Origin: Nepenthes gracilis
Taxonomy: Eukaryota; Streptophyta; Magnoliopsida; Caryophyllales; Nepenthaceae
DNA length: 64,000 nt
Direction of reading: 5' to 3'
Assembly (NCBI GenBank): GCA_033239525.1
Contig: BSYO01000024.1
Location: 6,843,991 to 6,907,990 of the forward strand
The notes below the pieces were generated by a model that saw nothing but the letters and a program-made list of their open reading frames with translations, did no database searches and was not told the origin of the DNA. Shown here in pieces: positions 22,764 through 34,974 of the stretch. Made by a program: the position numbers and the translations under genes. How positions within the stretch are numbered: position 1 is the first letter of the stretch; each line of letters begins with the position of its first letter.

Positions 22764-23166
22764 ATAAGTACGGTTGGATTTGATGCCAGTAATGAAAGCT
22801 CTGTTGTTGCTGTTGCAAGGCAGAGAGGGATCAATGTTGTTCTCAATGATGAATCCAAGTGCTGAGACTCTTGCTGTTGTTTGCTTTAATGACAAGCATC
22901 ATTTTGTGGGAACAGCAGGGGCTTCTTCTATAATGAACCCAAAGAACTTTATTTCACATATTAAGCGCTTAATTGATCATCCGTTCTGTGTTCCTGAGTT
23001 GCAGTGGGATCTCAAGGGACTCCTTTTTGCCCTTACTGAAGGCCCTGGTGGATTTCCCTTGGTCTATGCATAATATCTGGAAAAGCAAGGACATCTACAC
23101 TGGCAATGAGTGTTGGGAATGATGTTATCATACTTTGAAGGGTATACCTGAGAAGAATTTGATGGC
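22764..23166 (+). pseudogene. HSP70-14/HSP110-type chaperone, N-terminal pseudogene fragment
   Basis: The translation follows the N-terminus of plant Hsp110/HSP70-14-15 proteins: STVGFDASNESSVVAVARQ and GINVVLNDESK, then in another frame LAVVCFNDKHHFVGTAGASS, MNPKNFISHIKRLI and ALTEGPGGFPLVYA, and weakly to about 23166 (VLGMMLS, EKNLMA). The ATPase-domain signature VGFD and the NPKN block are clear. Lesions: the expected start reads ATA at 22764 instead of ATG; a frameshift and TGA lie near 22860; a stop lies at about 23072. Everything after the first 130 or so residues of an approximately 850-residue family is missing. A 5' intron boundary seems to precede it, so it is probably a decayed gene rather than a retrocopy. 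Confidence 0.85.
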
Positions 23167-24468
23167 ATTATTCACAAATCAGAGTTGGATTACTCGTTGA
23201 TTCAGGAATTAGGGGTGGAAATGCCTGGCTGATAACCCGATGCGGCAGCTTTTGAGCTGGATATAAGACATTTCCAGCTCAGTTGGACTGAGTTGCACTA
23301 TAATGACTGGGAGTTATACTTCTAAGCACAAGCTGGGGCATCAAGAGATGCTAACATCATGACCCAGTGCTATGGGCACGACCTATCTCAGATGACTTCC
23401 TTGACCAACCCAATGTGTTTGATGTTCATCTCTCTCAGAGAGCCGCTACTTTCTGCTTTCATTGACTTTTTAAGTATTGAAGCGTTGGCTCATCATGGGG
23501 TTCTTTGGACTTGTGTATCTGTGCAGGTATAGGAACATTTGACATTTTCTTGCAATTATTTTACCTAAATTAAAAATTCTACTATTAGCTTTTGGATGAT
23601 TTTTGTTCATAAATTATTAGTGTTCTGGCTTGATACAACTAATATATAATTTAATGTACAAAAATCGTGCGTGAGGAAGTTAGTATTGATATATAAGAAC
23701 CATCTCTTATGGGTATTGATGAATATGTGATGGAAACGGTGCGGAAAAAAAGAGTTGTCTGAATTCAAGTTTTTTTAGGTCATCTTTGAACATATATTGC
23801 TTATCTTTTTCGCTTTCTTTTGGATCTACTTCGAGAGCTTAAGACCTGTTCTCACAAATCTATCTGGGCCTACGCCGATAAAAAAATGGCTATTATGAGT
23901 AAAAAAAACAAAAAAACTATGATTGTCCTGACTATATAAAAGTCTTGTGGTTTTGACGATATTTAGGTCGGGAAATCTAATGTGTCGGTGCCGCATATGT
24001 TCCTTATGTTTGGTGAATTGCCAGGGCAGCATGCATATCCTTGACGTATTATGATGTTTAATCTCCTTGACCTATAAATATAAATATAGCCACAGCCATA
24101 AAAGGACATACCCAAAAAACAATCAAAGATTTCTGCGGAAATCCCTTTGATTATTAATCTTTGTTTGGTCAAGCATGCACCCCATATTCTCCAACTCCAT
24201 CAAAATTATAGTAAACTATCACAAACAGTTGTCTCTTCTCTTCTATCAAAACCCAACTGAGAATCCTGGAAACCAAATTCCTGCCCCCTCCCAAACAAAA
24301 TTTTTCCTCATTTCCATCACTCTCTCAGGTGACAGAATTTAGAAATCTGAAACATTTTTTCCATTTCCTCTCCTCAAATTCCCCACCATTGTTAATGCTT
24401 CCTTATTGTTGAATTGATCTTTGGGTAAAAAAAAAAAAAAAAAAAAAGACGTCTGAGATTCTTAGACA
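23167..24468. other. Intergenic DNA with no recognised gene
   Basis: 23167-23530 may be further, unrecognisable HSP70-like debris. 23530-24468 is AT-rich intergenic DNA ending in a 20-bp A run (about 24429-24448) just before the RopGEF remnant. Confidence 0.5.
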
Positions 24469-27400
24469 ATGGTGTGGGCTCTAAAGAAGGAGCAAGAAAA
24501 TTTCAGGGCAGAGCTATTCCATTTTACAGGACTCAATGAAAATAATAGTAGTGGCCCACGACATGGGGATAGCCAGAGCTTGATTCCCAAGATTTCAAGC
24601 AGCAAGGAGTTGATTGGTGAGAGAATATCCATAACTCAGGTAGGTAGAATTTCAGGGGATCAGCCGTCAGAAATTGGCAGCAATTGGTAGTGTTGAGAGA
24701 AAATGATAAAGGTCCCAAGTCACGCTTGAGCAAGGATGGTGTTGAAGCAGATCAACAAGCAAAAGATAAGGGCAAGCTTGTTTACGTGTTTCTCACTTCA
24801 GCTTCTCCGTCAGATTGAAAGAAAATTCATTTTAATGAAATCAATTCTCCCACAATGCCAGACAGAATTGAGGTTTAGAATTGTGATATAGAATTAGAAT
24901 TTTTTTGTTATTGGATTTTCCAAATATATATGTTCAGGATTGGGAATTACAATCTCTGGTTTGGTAGGTTGCTAGTGGTTTGCAGATGTTCCCAACATCA
25001 TCATGGAAATTGCATTATCGATAGGGGTGATTTGTTAGAATTTAGTTGATCAAGTGTCTGAAATAGTCAAAACCCAAGTTTGAATTTTTATTCTTGCGAT
25101 GCCTGTGAAATTGTTGAGATGTTTTCCTTGTTATATCCAATATAGGGATAATGCTGCATAATCCAATTCTTCCCAGCTCCTACGATGTGCAGGCCTTGTG
25201 CACTAGTTTTTTTTTCTTCCTTTTTCCTCCCCCCTTCTGCTTTCCATTGGTAAAACAAGCGGTTAAATTGGGATGCTCTATTCCAATTCTAATCTCTAAA
25301 TCCAAGCTCAAATTCACTCACCTAGCCAGAGGTTCTACCAATGAAGAAATATTAAAAGAAGGGAAATTAATCCCGCAAGCAAATAATAATATTAATCTGC
25401 ATGATAATACAAATGGAGATGCAGGAAAAAATAATTCCAGTTTTTCTTTTCATTTTCTTGCTCATGAATCAGATCTGACCATAACAAAGCATTTCTTAAT
25501 TGATTATGTAATTCCATCACCTTGATGACCAAGATATGGAGCCAATTACATTTCTTATTTCACATTCCACCATTATATCTCAGTGGCTCTCTGTTATGAG
25601 CGTGAAAATAATATTTGATTATTTATTTGTTTGTTTGCCTTGCTTTGCTTCCCTTTGTTCCATTGTATATGTCATCAATAATGGTCTATAAATTCATGAT
25701 TCAACTGCAAATTCTTTCCTATTTGATGAAATTGATTCAGATATCGAACTGATGAAGGAAAAGTTTGCTAAGTTGCTTCTAGGCGAGGATATGTCTGGTG
25801 GGGGAAAGGGTGTTACTTCTGCCTTGGCATTGTCAAATGCTATCACAAACTTAGCAGGTAGATCGATTTCTTCTCTCTCCTGGCACTGCATAGGCTGGGT
25901 ATTGTTATAAAAAAAAAAAGAACTCATATTCTAAAAGGTACTTAGATGATTTAGTACCATCGATGAAAATATCATTATCGGTCGTGGTCATATTAGTATT
26001 CGACATATTAGTATTGGTGACATGTCATGATGTGCCATGGTATTGAGAAATATCTATCAAGGGATCCGATACCAATATATATCGTCCAATATTTCATTCC
26101 ATGTTTAGTATTGCTCAAATGCCCCAATATTAAATCTGATAGGCAACTTTGCATATATGTAAACTTTTTCATGATAGACACAAACACAGGATCAAATAAA
26201 ATGAACTTTTGAAATGAGCAGAATTATCACATTTTTCCATGCTAATCACTATTCCTATCCATAACAAGGTTTATGGTTCACATTTGGGAAAGCGAGATAA
26301 ATCACACAACTCTATGTCAATCAATTTCATTGTAGTATATTTCTGCGCCACAATGCAGCTTCCGTCTTTGGTGAGCAGTGTAAATTAGAGCCAATGTCTC
26401 CAGAGAATAGAGTGAGATGGAAAAACGAAATTGACTGGCTTTTATCAGTTACTGATTGTATTGTTGAACATGTTCCTTCTCAACAAAAATCTGAGGATGG
26501 AACATCTATGGAGTTACTCCTCCATTGTTTGCTCTACTCTTTTGCCCATTCAACATGACATTACTTCACTTGATAAATCATTATGCATCTGTTGATGATA
26601 GATAATGACAATGAAACAAAGAACTGATCTTCAAATGAACATTCAAGCTCTCAGCAAGCTTGATGCCATGCTACTTGTAAGTATACAATTTCTTCATGTT
26701 CCTTTTTGGTTTGACTTCCAAGTTGTAGGCCACGTGTGTTTCAGGTTGATCCACCCTTTAGGGTAGAGTATTTGCCTTAGAATGTAGTTTTAGGAAGCAT
26801 GCAGATTTCTTTTATGGTTTCCATGCTTATTTCCCAATAAATAGGCCACAAGAAAAAGAGATGCAATTTGCTTTGTTAATTCTTTTGCAAAGGAATACAC
26901 ATTTTTCCTTTAGACTATTTTCTTTGTCCATCCATATGTACCACTTGTTTTCTTCTTTTGGGGAGATCTCATATCTAAGCCAACTTCCCCCATCCAAACA
27001 AGGCCTTAATAATTGCCTGCAAGAAATGTGAAGGCTTAGTGCATTCTCTTATTGACAACTAACAGGAAGGCCTAGACAATTTCAAGTATCAAAATGAGTT
27101 CTATTATGTATCAAAGGATGCCGATGAAAAAGGGTGCCAAGAGGAAAGATGATAATTGGTGGTTATCTATGGTTAAAGTTCCCCAAATGGTTGATCAGAA
27201 GTAACGAACAAAATCGCTGCAATTCCAGAAAGATTCTGTCAACCAGGTGCTAAAAGAGGCAATGGCCACAAATGCTCAAGTTCTGTCTGAAATGGAGATC
27301 CCAGAAAACTACATTGAGTCCCTACTAAAGGTCAGGAACAAATAAATGAGCCATTAGATCTACACCAATGTACATATGTTATCAAATCCATTTTTGATAG

Positions 27401-28460
27401 TGTTTATGTATCTGTGGATGAATGGGAGAGCGAGCGAGCCTTGCAGACCCGACCTATAAGAGTATCACAGTTGAATATTTTGATCCTGAGCAGTTTCTTT
27501 CGACACGGACTTCTCAGAGCACAACGTTGTCGACCTGAAGAGCAGAATTGAGGCTTCAATTGTGATTTGGGAGAGAAAGATAAACAGCAAAGATGAAAAG
27601 TAATCTTGGGGTTCTCCTGTGAGCTTGGAGAAGAGGGAACTCTTTGGAGAGATAGCAGAGACAATTTTACTAATTTATCAAGCAGCGATTTCTGGGAATT
27701 GCTCAATCTTCACAAGACATCAGCAAGATCCAATATAACAGGGTAACCTCATGAATTATCTGGTATTAAAAACCCACTGAATTCATAATTCTTGACTTCA
27801 TACTTGTGATATAATGTTGATGTTTTGTTAGCTGTTTATATATCAACTAGGCTTCACCTATATGCTATCAATGTTAAGGCCATAAGACAAAATGTATGAA
27901 GGTATATGTATATAATGGGACCTCGAGCCAGTAATAGAATCTAGCTTTCATAGACCTTTTGTCCGCCGGTCAGACATGTATCTCCGCCCCCTTTCCTCCC
28001 CTCTCCGTCCCCAATTTTTGTGATTCTGTCGTGCTAAAAAAGAAGCCTTCTCCTTGAATTCACAAAAAATATGGGGCACGCGGTCCTTGAAATCCATTCA
28101 CGAACTTTAGGAAGCTTGGTTCATACTGTCTTATCCCGAATTGAAGATGTTCTTTATGCTGATTCTTTTGCTAACAATCCATCACTAGCTGAATGTGAGT
28201 GGAAGACCGTTCAAAATCTCCAGTCAATGAAGTTTCCATATGCTTGGGAAGAGACAGAGAAGCTCAACACTGCAGACATGCCTACTTCAATGACACTGTC
28301 GGATTTCATGGGATGGAATTTGGGTCGAGGAAGGACAGAAGATTGTGGTCAGAAGCCAACAGGCAAACCTCAAATCAATATCCCTCCTAAAAAGGTTTCT
28401 CATGTAGAGAAGCTGGACAATGTGAGAGGTTTAAGGAGTCCAACACAAATTGTCACTTAA
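24469..28460 (+). pseudogene. RopGEF (PRONE-domain guanine exchange factor) pseudogene
   Basis: RopGEFs activate Rho-of-plants GTPases at the plasma membrane. Exons can be traced in order: variable N-terminus from ATG 24469 (MVWALKKEQENFRAELFHF); PRONE start at 25741-25857 ([20 protein letters not shown]); 26359-26513 (SVFGEQCKLEPMSPENRVRW, DWLLSVTD); 26602-26676 (RTDLQMNIQALSKLDAMLL); 27066-27330 (FQKDSVNQVLKEAM, MEIPENYIESL); 27421-27742 (RIEASIVIWERK, VSLEKRELF); about 28068-28460 (VLSRIEDVLYADS, TPTSMTLSDFMGWN-like). Lesions: the donor after 26513 has lost a base; a frameshift near 27125 and a stop near 27207 in exon 5; stops and a missing acceptor AG at 27421; no acceptor AG before 28068. 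It cannot give a full protein, although the last exon is still open. Confidence 0.9.
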
Positions 28461-28950
28461 AACAGAGACAGAATGAAGGAGAGATTGCAGATGAACTTGT
28501 ATATACTCAAAGCCCATTGTGTAAGTTTCGCTTAACTCGCCCTCTTCCCATTTCTTTGTTAGTAGGGAAGTGAATTTACCGGGTTTTAAGCATTCTTAGA
28601 CATGCTCTGCTCAGCATAGTGAGAAAGTTCCTAAAATTTGTAGCCTCTGAAGACACATTTCTTCAAAATTTTGCATATGCTACTGATCCAAAAGGAAAAT
28701 ATTGCATGTAACAGATGCCAAAATTAGGCAAAATAAAAATTTTCACCGAACTTTTGACGCCCATAATGAACAATTTTTTTCCCATAAAGGCAAACCCCGA
28801 AAATTGATGTTAATTTTTTATTTGACAAAATAACCACTGGTTAGAAACACTAATTGGGATTTGCATATTCCCAAACCTTGATGGAGACTCTTCATCTAAG
28901 TTCATAGAAAAAATATTTAAAAAGACTCAATGCAAAAATATGAACGAGAC
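28461..28950. other. Intergenic DNA between RopGEF remnant and PSAH
   Basis: AT-rich with no coding signal. It lies between two convergent transcription units and may hold their 3' ends. Confidence 0.5.
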
Positions 28951-29145
28951 AAAAAAGCAGGCCCCCTTGACTCTTCATCCAACTTATTTCCCATAACTGC
29001 AATTTTTAACATGCAATGATAACAGAGGTCCAGAAGAAGTGAGATGTAAAAAAAGCAGGCCCCCTTGAATCTTCATCCAACGTATTTCCCACAACTACAA
29101 TTTAAGACATACAATGATAACAGAGGTCCAGAAGAAGTACGATGT
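28951..29145. repeat. 97-bp tandem duplication downstream of PSAH
   Basis: The block starting AAAAAAGCAGGCCCCCTTGA at 28951 is repeated from 29048, including AATGATAACAGAGGTCCAGA in both. The copies differ at roughly ten positions. It lies about 80 bp beyond the PSAH stop codon on the minus strand, so it may be part of the 3' UTR or 3' flank. Confidence 0.9.
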
Positions 29146-29225
29146 ACTTACAGGTCAAAGAAGGTGTAGAAACACAAATCGAGATGATTGGGTTGGAGGC
29201 AGGAGATTAATAAATACGACATCAT

Positions 29226-30054
29226 TTAGATCTTTCCCCTCGGACCAGGCTTTGGAGGAAGTTGTGGGCCCTTCTTGATGGGTAAGATGTCGTCTGGGGC
29301 GGTGGCGCTGAGGTAAGCCAGGGTGGAGCCGCCTCCCAATATCAGAAACTTGAGCAGCAATCCTCTCTTTGTGAATGGGGCAGCAAATGTCTCAAAAAAT
29401 TTGCTCTGCAGTTTGATACATCGCAATATGCAATACTCATTATCTTATATTATATTGGTCCCCTTAAACAACTAATTTTAGAGCACTCTCTAAGTCCCGT
29501 TTAGACTTCGGAGTACTGGACAGAGTGAGAATTACTCTTTGGAGGAAAATACAATGAGAAAAATTCTACGATAAAGCCTGCAAATATTACCATAAAGCTG
29601 GCGGAATTATTATTATTTGTCATAGATGCGACTTGAGGATAAAATTTCAAAGTGAACTGGGATCGTAAATGCTTTCTATGAAGACAGATGTGCTAAGTAA
29701 TGAAGAAAATATCAGGTATGTAAAAACCTGAAAGGGGTTATACGGTGAAGGTGCATCCGAACCGTACAAATCCCACTGGCCAGTGGTGTTGCCCAGATCC
29801 TCCAAATCAAAGTAAACACTCTTTTCTCCATACTTGGCTACCACTGCTGCTTTCCTGACGAACTAAACAAATAAATACAACAGTCTGCTTTGATTAGCAA
29901 GTTAATTATCTACTTGTGTTGGTTACCTGAAGTTATTGGCTCTCACACTCTGCGTAGTTCGCCGGACGGAAAGCTTGGTGCCGGAGAGGGAGCTTCCGGC
30001 GAGACCCTTAACGGCGGTGGGCTGGACGGCAGACAAGGTTGCTAGAGAAGCCAT
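29226..30054 (-). CDS. PSAH: Photosystem I reaction center subunit VI (PSI-H), chloroplast precursor
   Basis: Three exons on the minus strand: 30054-29927, 29854-29728 and 29405-29226, joined at GT-AG sites in phase, giving 144 residues. Residues 1 to about 45 are a Ser/Ala/Arg-rich plastid transit peptide ([20 protein letters not shown]). The mature part is highly conserved: [56 protein letters not shown], then a hydrophobic segment ([19 protein letters not shown]) and the basic [10 protein letters not shown] end. PSI-H is a nuclear-encoded thylakoid subunit on the side of PSI that docks LHCII during state transitions. An alternative acceptor nine bases upstream (TTTAG at about 29864) is possible for exon 2, but the chosen one matches the family better. 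No lesion is visible. Confidence 0.97.
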
Positions 30055-30260
30055 GGCCTTTTGGGTTCCAGAACTTGGAGCTCTCTCTCTTCGGAGCAAA
30101 CGGCAGGTTGTTGTTGTATGAGTTTTGGAACGGGTTGACGAATCTCAGCCTGCCACTTGGCCAAATGGGTTTTCTCGATGTAGATGTGGAATCGCTTCAT
30201 GAGGTCACACGTTGATGGGAACGGATAAGCCTATCTGTTATTATTTATTTATTGATAGCA
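30055..30260 (-). promoter_or_regulatory. PSAH 5' flank with light-type motifs, no clear TATA box
   Basis: On the gene strand the leader before the ATG is rich in CAACAACAACC and CT-type sequence. About 165-180 bp upstream lies an I-box-like GGATAAGCC (plus strand, about 30218-30227), and near 30206 there is an ACGTGT core on the gene strand. No TATAAA is seen at a usual distance. TATA-less promoters with I-box/G-box-like motifs are known for plant photosystem I genes. Motif calls only, with no mapped start site. Confidence 0.35.
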
Positions 30261-30714
30261 TTTTTAAACAGATTAACGATGAGTATGTTTTAGAAATTGT
30301 TTATCGATTCTAATTTTTGGCATATCAAATTGGAAAATGGATTCTCACGTTCTAAGATTCCGAGAAAATATGTCGGCTATCATCCATCCACATATATCCA
30401 TAAGACATAAAAATTTGGAATTTTGGATTTGGGGATTTGTTTTTCAAATTTCTTTCCATAAAATTTGGAGTTTTTTTTTAAAAAAAAACTATTGTATAAA
30501 ATTTTAATCTCAATAATTTTTTTCCAATTTTTTTTGGTCCACGGGTTTTTAAAACAAAATAAATTAAATTAAAATTTCATCATTTATCTAATTATATAAT
30601 GTTCTCTGCACACAAATTTTTTTGTTTATTTAAATATCTACATAGTTGCTTATTTACTTAGTTAATTCTCACATCCATATGTTATAATGGAGCCCATACA
30701 TTTATAATAATACT
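30261..30714. other. AT-rich intergenic DNA, host flank of the Tat insertion
   Basis: Very AT-rich with T and A runs (about 30470-30490, 30521-30535). It ends with the target duplication ATACT at 30710-30714. No genes seen. Confidence 0.6.
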
Positions 30715-31338
30715 TGATAGGTATAGATTTTCAATGCCAACGCTAAAGATCTATTTTTCAGGGAATGGGCCTAGAAGCCACGAAAGCCCAGGCGTATGGA
30801 CTGACCCGAAAGCCCAGGAAGCCCAAGTGTGATGGACTGACCCAGTGCAGTGGGCCTAAAAGTTAATAATGATTCACGCAAATGGATCACGATGCAACCC
30901 CGTAACATGGATCTTGGAGTCTGGAATACGCCAACGCCACATGGACAATTTCATTTCAGAAACTCAATCACTATAAATATCTTAACTGTTCACCAAATAA
31001 GGGATCCTCACATTTTATTCCAGCCGCCATAAGCATAGAGAAAGAAAGGAAGATAGAAGGCCTGTGTTATAAGAGTGATTCTTCAAATTTCCAAAACACC
31101 CGATCCTCGGCCTGCCTCTCGCAAATGCACATTGTAAAGTCTTTGTACTAAATACAAGATAGTGAAAGTAGTTCCTGGACTAAAGTTTCACGATTTTTTT
31201 CTTCTTATTTAAGAGAAGGTTTTTCACGTAAAAATTTCGTGTGCCATTCTCACTCTCTCTATTACATAAACTCTACATCTGTGATATGAAGTTTTTGGGT
31301 CCGAGTCCGTACGGTGATCAGGATCCAATGACATAACA
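30715..31338 (+). repeat. 5' LTR of the Tat element
   Basis: It starts TGATAGGTATAG and ends GACATAACA. It shares AGCCCAGG, GCCAACGCCAC(A/G)TGGAC, AATCACTATAAATATCTTAA (TATA box about 30970) and GCCTGCCTCTCGCAA with the 3' LTR. About 100 bp near 30870-30920 are replaced or deleted relative to the 3' copy. Confidence 0.93.
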
Positions 31339-31358
31339 TTGGTGTTGTCTGTAGGAAC
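31339..31358 (+). promoter_or_regulatory. Primer-binding site of the Tat element
   Basis: TTGGTGTTGTCTGTAGGAAC follows the 5' LTR directly. It resembles the TGGCGCCGTCTGTGGGAA-type region found next to many Tat/Athila LTRs, with changes consistent with decay. The tRNA is not identified. Confidence 0.55.
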
Positions 31359-31433
31359 GACTAAAAGTCAAATTTTCACACCTTCAGCGGAACGTCTCAG
31401 AACTCCTCGGCACTTGGTTCTAGCAGTCCAGAA

Positions 31434-32884
31434 TGGTGAACACCAAGGCACAGGCAAGTGCACCCGTTAGAGAAGAGGCTTCGTGCGGTAATGGTCCCGC
31501 TCCTTGCATCAGGATTGAGAATCACCGAGATCCGATCATACGGGCATTGGCCACCAGGGTTGGATGATATGTCCAAAGCCTTTCTGGCTTTTTGCTCTAA
31601 AGCGGATGAACGGGTGAGAGGAGCGCCTTCCAAGGCCTCCCAGACAGCAACTTCCCGAAACAGAGGCAAGGGGAAGAAGCACCCGAGTAAGCAAACCGGC
31701 TAACGTGAGGGCCCGAGGACTCAAGTTGCCTCAAGTAGCAGGGTCCTTGAGAGACTCAAAGGCCGTTTAGGTCCTCGGGGTTCGGGAGGAGAGCTCGAGG
31801 GCGCAACCCGTGTTCTCGCAATGAGAGGAGTGAAACGACTCCACCCCCAGGATTCGGGTCTGACTGGCCATCCAAGAGCCTTAATACAAGAAATTACCTC
31901 AATAAGAAGAAGGTGGCGACTCCACCCCACGAGGAGGAGAGATTCGAGAAAATCTAGGACCACGTCTTTGGCAAAAACAGCGGAGGGGGAGCTGATGTAC
32001 TCCAATCTCCATTTTTAATAGAAATCTGGATGAGGACACTCCCGCCAAAGTTTAAGATGCCTAATTTCAACATCTATGACAGAAGTAATGACCCGATGGA
32101 TCATCTAAACCACTTCCGTGAGCATTTGAGCCTCCAGGGACTAGATAAGATGACCATGTGTCAATACTTCCCATTGACACTTAAGGGGGATGCGAGAGTA
32201 TGGTTCTACAGGCTACCCACGGATTCCATTCGCTCCTTCAGCAAGTTGGCAGCAGTGTTCCTCTCGTAATTCACCTCCGGTAGAAAGATAGAGAAGTAGC
32301 CACGCATCTCACCCTAGTGAAATAGGGTGCCAGGAGAGTCTTAGGGATTTTTGGCTAGATTTATTGCAAAGGCTAGAAATAATCTCAAATTAATCGATGG
32401 GATAAAGTTAAATGTGTTCCTATTAGCCTTCGAGGAGGGCGCTTTTTCAAGCACCTCATCCACAAGGGTCCTCAGACGTTCGTAGAGACCGAGGCGCGGC
32501 AAGAGCGTACATCACGGCCGAAGAGGCCAACGATGCGAAATGGCCAGAGAAGGATGAGGGCTCCCACCCGAGAATGGTGGAAGAGAGGAGAAAAGGTGGG
32601 GACCACATGGGTCCTCGAACAATAAAAAAGCAACAAAAGTCAGAGCAGAACGCCTGGAGGGAGTCCAGACCCACCTGAACAAATGTTCTAATGCAGATCT
32701 AAGAGGAAAAGTTGTTGAAGTGGCCCAAGTCATTGAAGAACCCGGGAGGCAGTGACCAAACCAAGTACTATTACTATCATCGTAGCGGGGGCCACAGCAT
32801 TGAGGATTGTCGGACACTGCAGAGAAAAATTGAGAAACTAATAAGGAGGGGTCACCTCAACCGATTCCTGCAAATACCCGGGTA
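31434..32884 (+). pseudogene. Tat gag remnant
   Basis: It starts at ATG 31434 (MVNTKAQASAPVREE). The capsid-like region is open at 32030-32269: PPKFKMPNFNIYDRSNDPMD, HLNHFREHLSLQG, and LTLKGDARVWFYRLP, the retrotransposon gag core. The zinc knuckle near 32765 reads YYYHRSGGHSIEDC, so the first Cys of the usual CxxH pattern is missing (Tyr instead). It then runs IRRGHLNRFL to the end. Several stops and frameshifts interrupt it. Confidence 0.85.
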
Positions 32885-33034
32885 AGCTTTCGAAACAGTG
32901 GGAGACGTCGAGGCTGACCAGCCCAGAAACCGGGTGGCTGCAGGGGTTGTGAACATGATATCAACCCCCGCTCGGCTAGAGGATGGGGATGAAGTAATTA
33001 GTTTCAGTAACAAGGATATGGCTCACGTAACATC

Positions 33035-33460
33035 CCCCACTTTGATCCTCTGGTTGTAACTGCCCTCATTTTAGATGGAGCAAATGACTACCAGATGAAA
33101 CGGATTTTTATTGATAATGAAAGTTCGAGAAATTTACATTATCTGGATGCTTATTTAAAATTGGGACTTAATAGAAATCAAATGAGAGCGTCACAGGGAC
33201 CACTCTATGGATTGGATAATGAGCCATTGCCCGTCCAGGGTGTCATCCAGTTGGAAGTCACCCTAGGAATATATTCAAGGACTGCATCTAAGGTCCTTAC
33301 CTTTTTGGTTGTAAACCTTCCATCAGTCTATAATACAATTCTCGGCCATCCCTGCTTAGCAGCCTTTGGTGCTGTCACTCTCATACCACATTTGAAAATG
33401 AAATTTTCGACTCCATTTGGGATCGGGGAAGTCCTCGGGGGGGAGATTGGATGAACATAT
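33035..33460 (+). pseudogene. Tat aspartic protease remnant
   Basis: The open stretch reads RIFIDNESSRNLHYLDAYLK, then PVQGVIQLEVTLG, NLPSVYNTILGHPCLAAFGA and HLKMKFSTPFGIG. This is the Tat protease/linker pattern. The active-site triplet reads Asp-Asn-Glu where D-T/S-G or D-G-G is expected, so it is probably inactive. Confidence 0.8.
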
Positions 33461-33599
33461 TATTTGTCCTAAGTAGGACCAATGTCTTTGGAAAACGTCA
33501 ACGGCGGGGTATCAAGAGAACTACCATCCAAATCCCATTAGATCCCTAAGATCCGAGAGAGAGAGGTACATCCGGATAGGAAGGACACCATCCGAGATC

Positions 33600-34860
33600 A
33601 ACTTGTAAGTTTAAGATGAGAGAATTCAGACGTTTTGCACGAGTAATGACATGTTATGGATCATCTGAAATAATAGTCCATAAGTTGGGCATAGATCCTC
33701 GTCACAATCCCGTCAGGCAAAAGCGTAGAATCTATTCAATAGAAAAGTTGGTGGCCATACGTGAGAAGGTAAAGAAACTCCTAGACACCGAGTTCATATG
33801 ATAAGTGCAATACCCAGACTGGCAGTCAAATGTGACAATGGTAAAGAAAAATAACGGAAAGTGGAGGATGTGTATAGACTTCACATACCTCAACAAGGCA
33901 TGCCCCAAGGACAGCTTTCCTCTACTTAACGTCCCATCATGAACTCTTAAGCTTCATGGACGCATACTCAGGTTACAACCAAATAAAGATGGGCCCCAAA
34001 GACGAGGAATACACGTCATTCATGACGGACTAAGGGACGTACTGTTACAGAGTGATGTCCTTTGGCCTCAAGAATATGGGTGCAACTTTACTGCTCATAA
34101 ATAAAATGTTGAGGGCTAGATAGGTGGAACGTGGAGATCTATGTGGATTAAATGCTTTTTAAAAGCAAATTGAGCGACCACCACATTCAGGACCTGGCCA
34201 AGACCTTCAATGTGCTCAGGACTCACCAGATGAAACTCAACCCAAGCAAGTGCGCATTTGGAGTCGCGTCTGGTAAGTTCTTGGGCTACATTGTTTCACA
34301 TCGCGGGATCGAAGCAAATTCGAAAAAGATCAAGGCCATACTTGACATGAAATCTCCTTAGACAATAAAGGAAATCTAGAAACTCATTGGATGGATAGCA
34401 GCCGTTTCTCGCTTCTTAGCCAAATCAGCTAACAAACATCTGCCGTTTTTCATAGCTCTAAGAGGGGTGAAAGTCGACGGAAGGAATGGAATAATGATTG
34501 TGAGGAGGCGTTTGAGGACTCAAAGACTTCCTATCAAACCCCTCTCTTAGAAAGGAGTGGGGACGTATCTTGCGGTGTCTAACACGACCTTGAGCTCGAT
34601 GTTGGTATGACAGCAACATGATCAACAACAACCTATCTATTACATGAGCAAGACTTTGGCTAATGCGGAGACCAGATACTCGTGCACGGAGAAGATTGCT
34701 TTGGCACTGGTCTATTCCGTGCAGAAGCTTGGACCATACTTCTAGGGGCATAAAGTGGTGGTACTAACCGACCAGCCATTGAGAGCTATCTTGCAGAAGC
34801 TCGAGGTGTCAGGATAACTCATCAAGTAGACCATTGAGTTGGGAGAGTTCGACATCAAAT
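33600..34860 (+). pseudogene. Tat reverse transcriptase and first RNase H remnant
   Basis: Pieces in order: HKLGIDPRHNPVRQKRR, IREKVKKLLD, WQSNVTMVKKNNGKWRMCID, FTYLNKACPKDSFPL, then (34150-34361) MLFKSKLSDHHIQDL, HQMKLNPSKCAFGV and GKFLGYIVSHRGIE. At about 34140-34150 the catalytic YVDD reads YVD followed by a stop. RNase H traces follow in broken frames (ISKTLANAETRY-like near 34640). Frameshifts are frequent. Confidence 0.85.
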
Positions 34861-34974
34861 TTCATCCGAAGACATCCTTAAGAGGTTAGGCCCTTGCGGA
34901 CTTCGTCGTCGAAACGACGACCCCGGCGTTTGGCGATCCAGATAGTCCCAGTGCAAACGGGCTCAGCGAAGAAA

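Noticed and set aside
25151..25525. 124-codon open frame
   Set aside because: Lies in the first intron of the RopGEF remnant, has poly-T-derived Phe runs and no recognisable domain.
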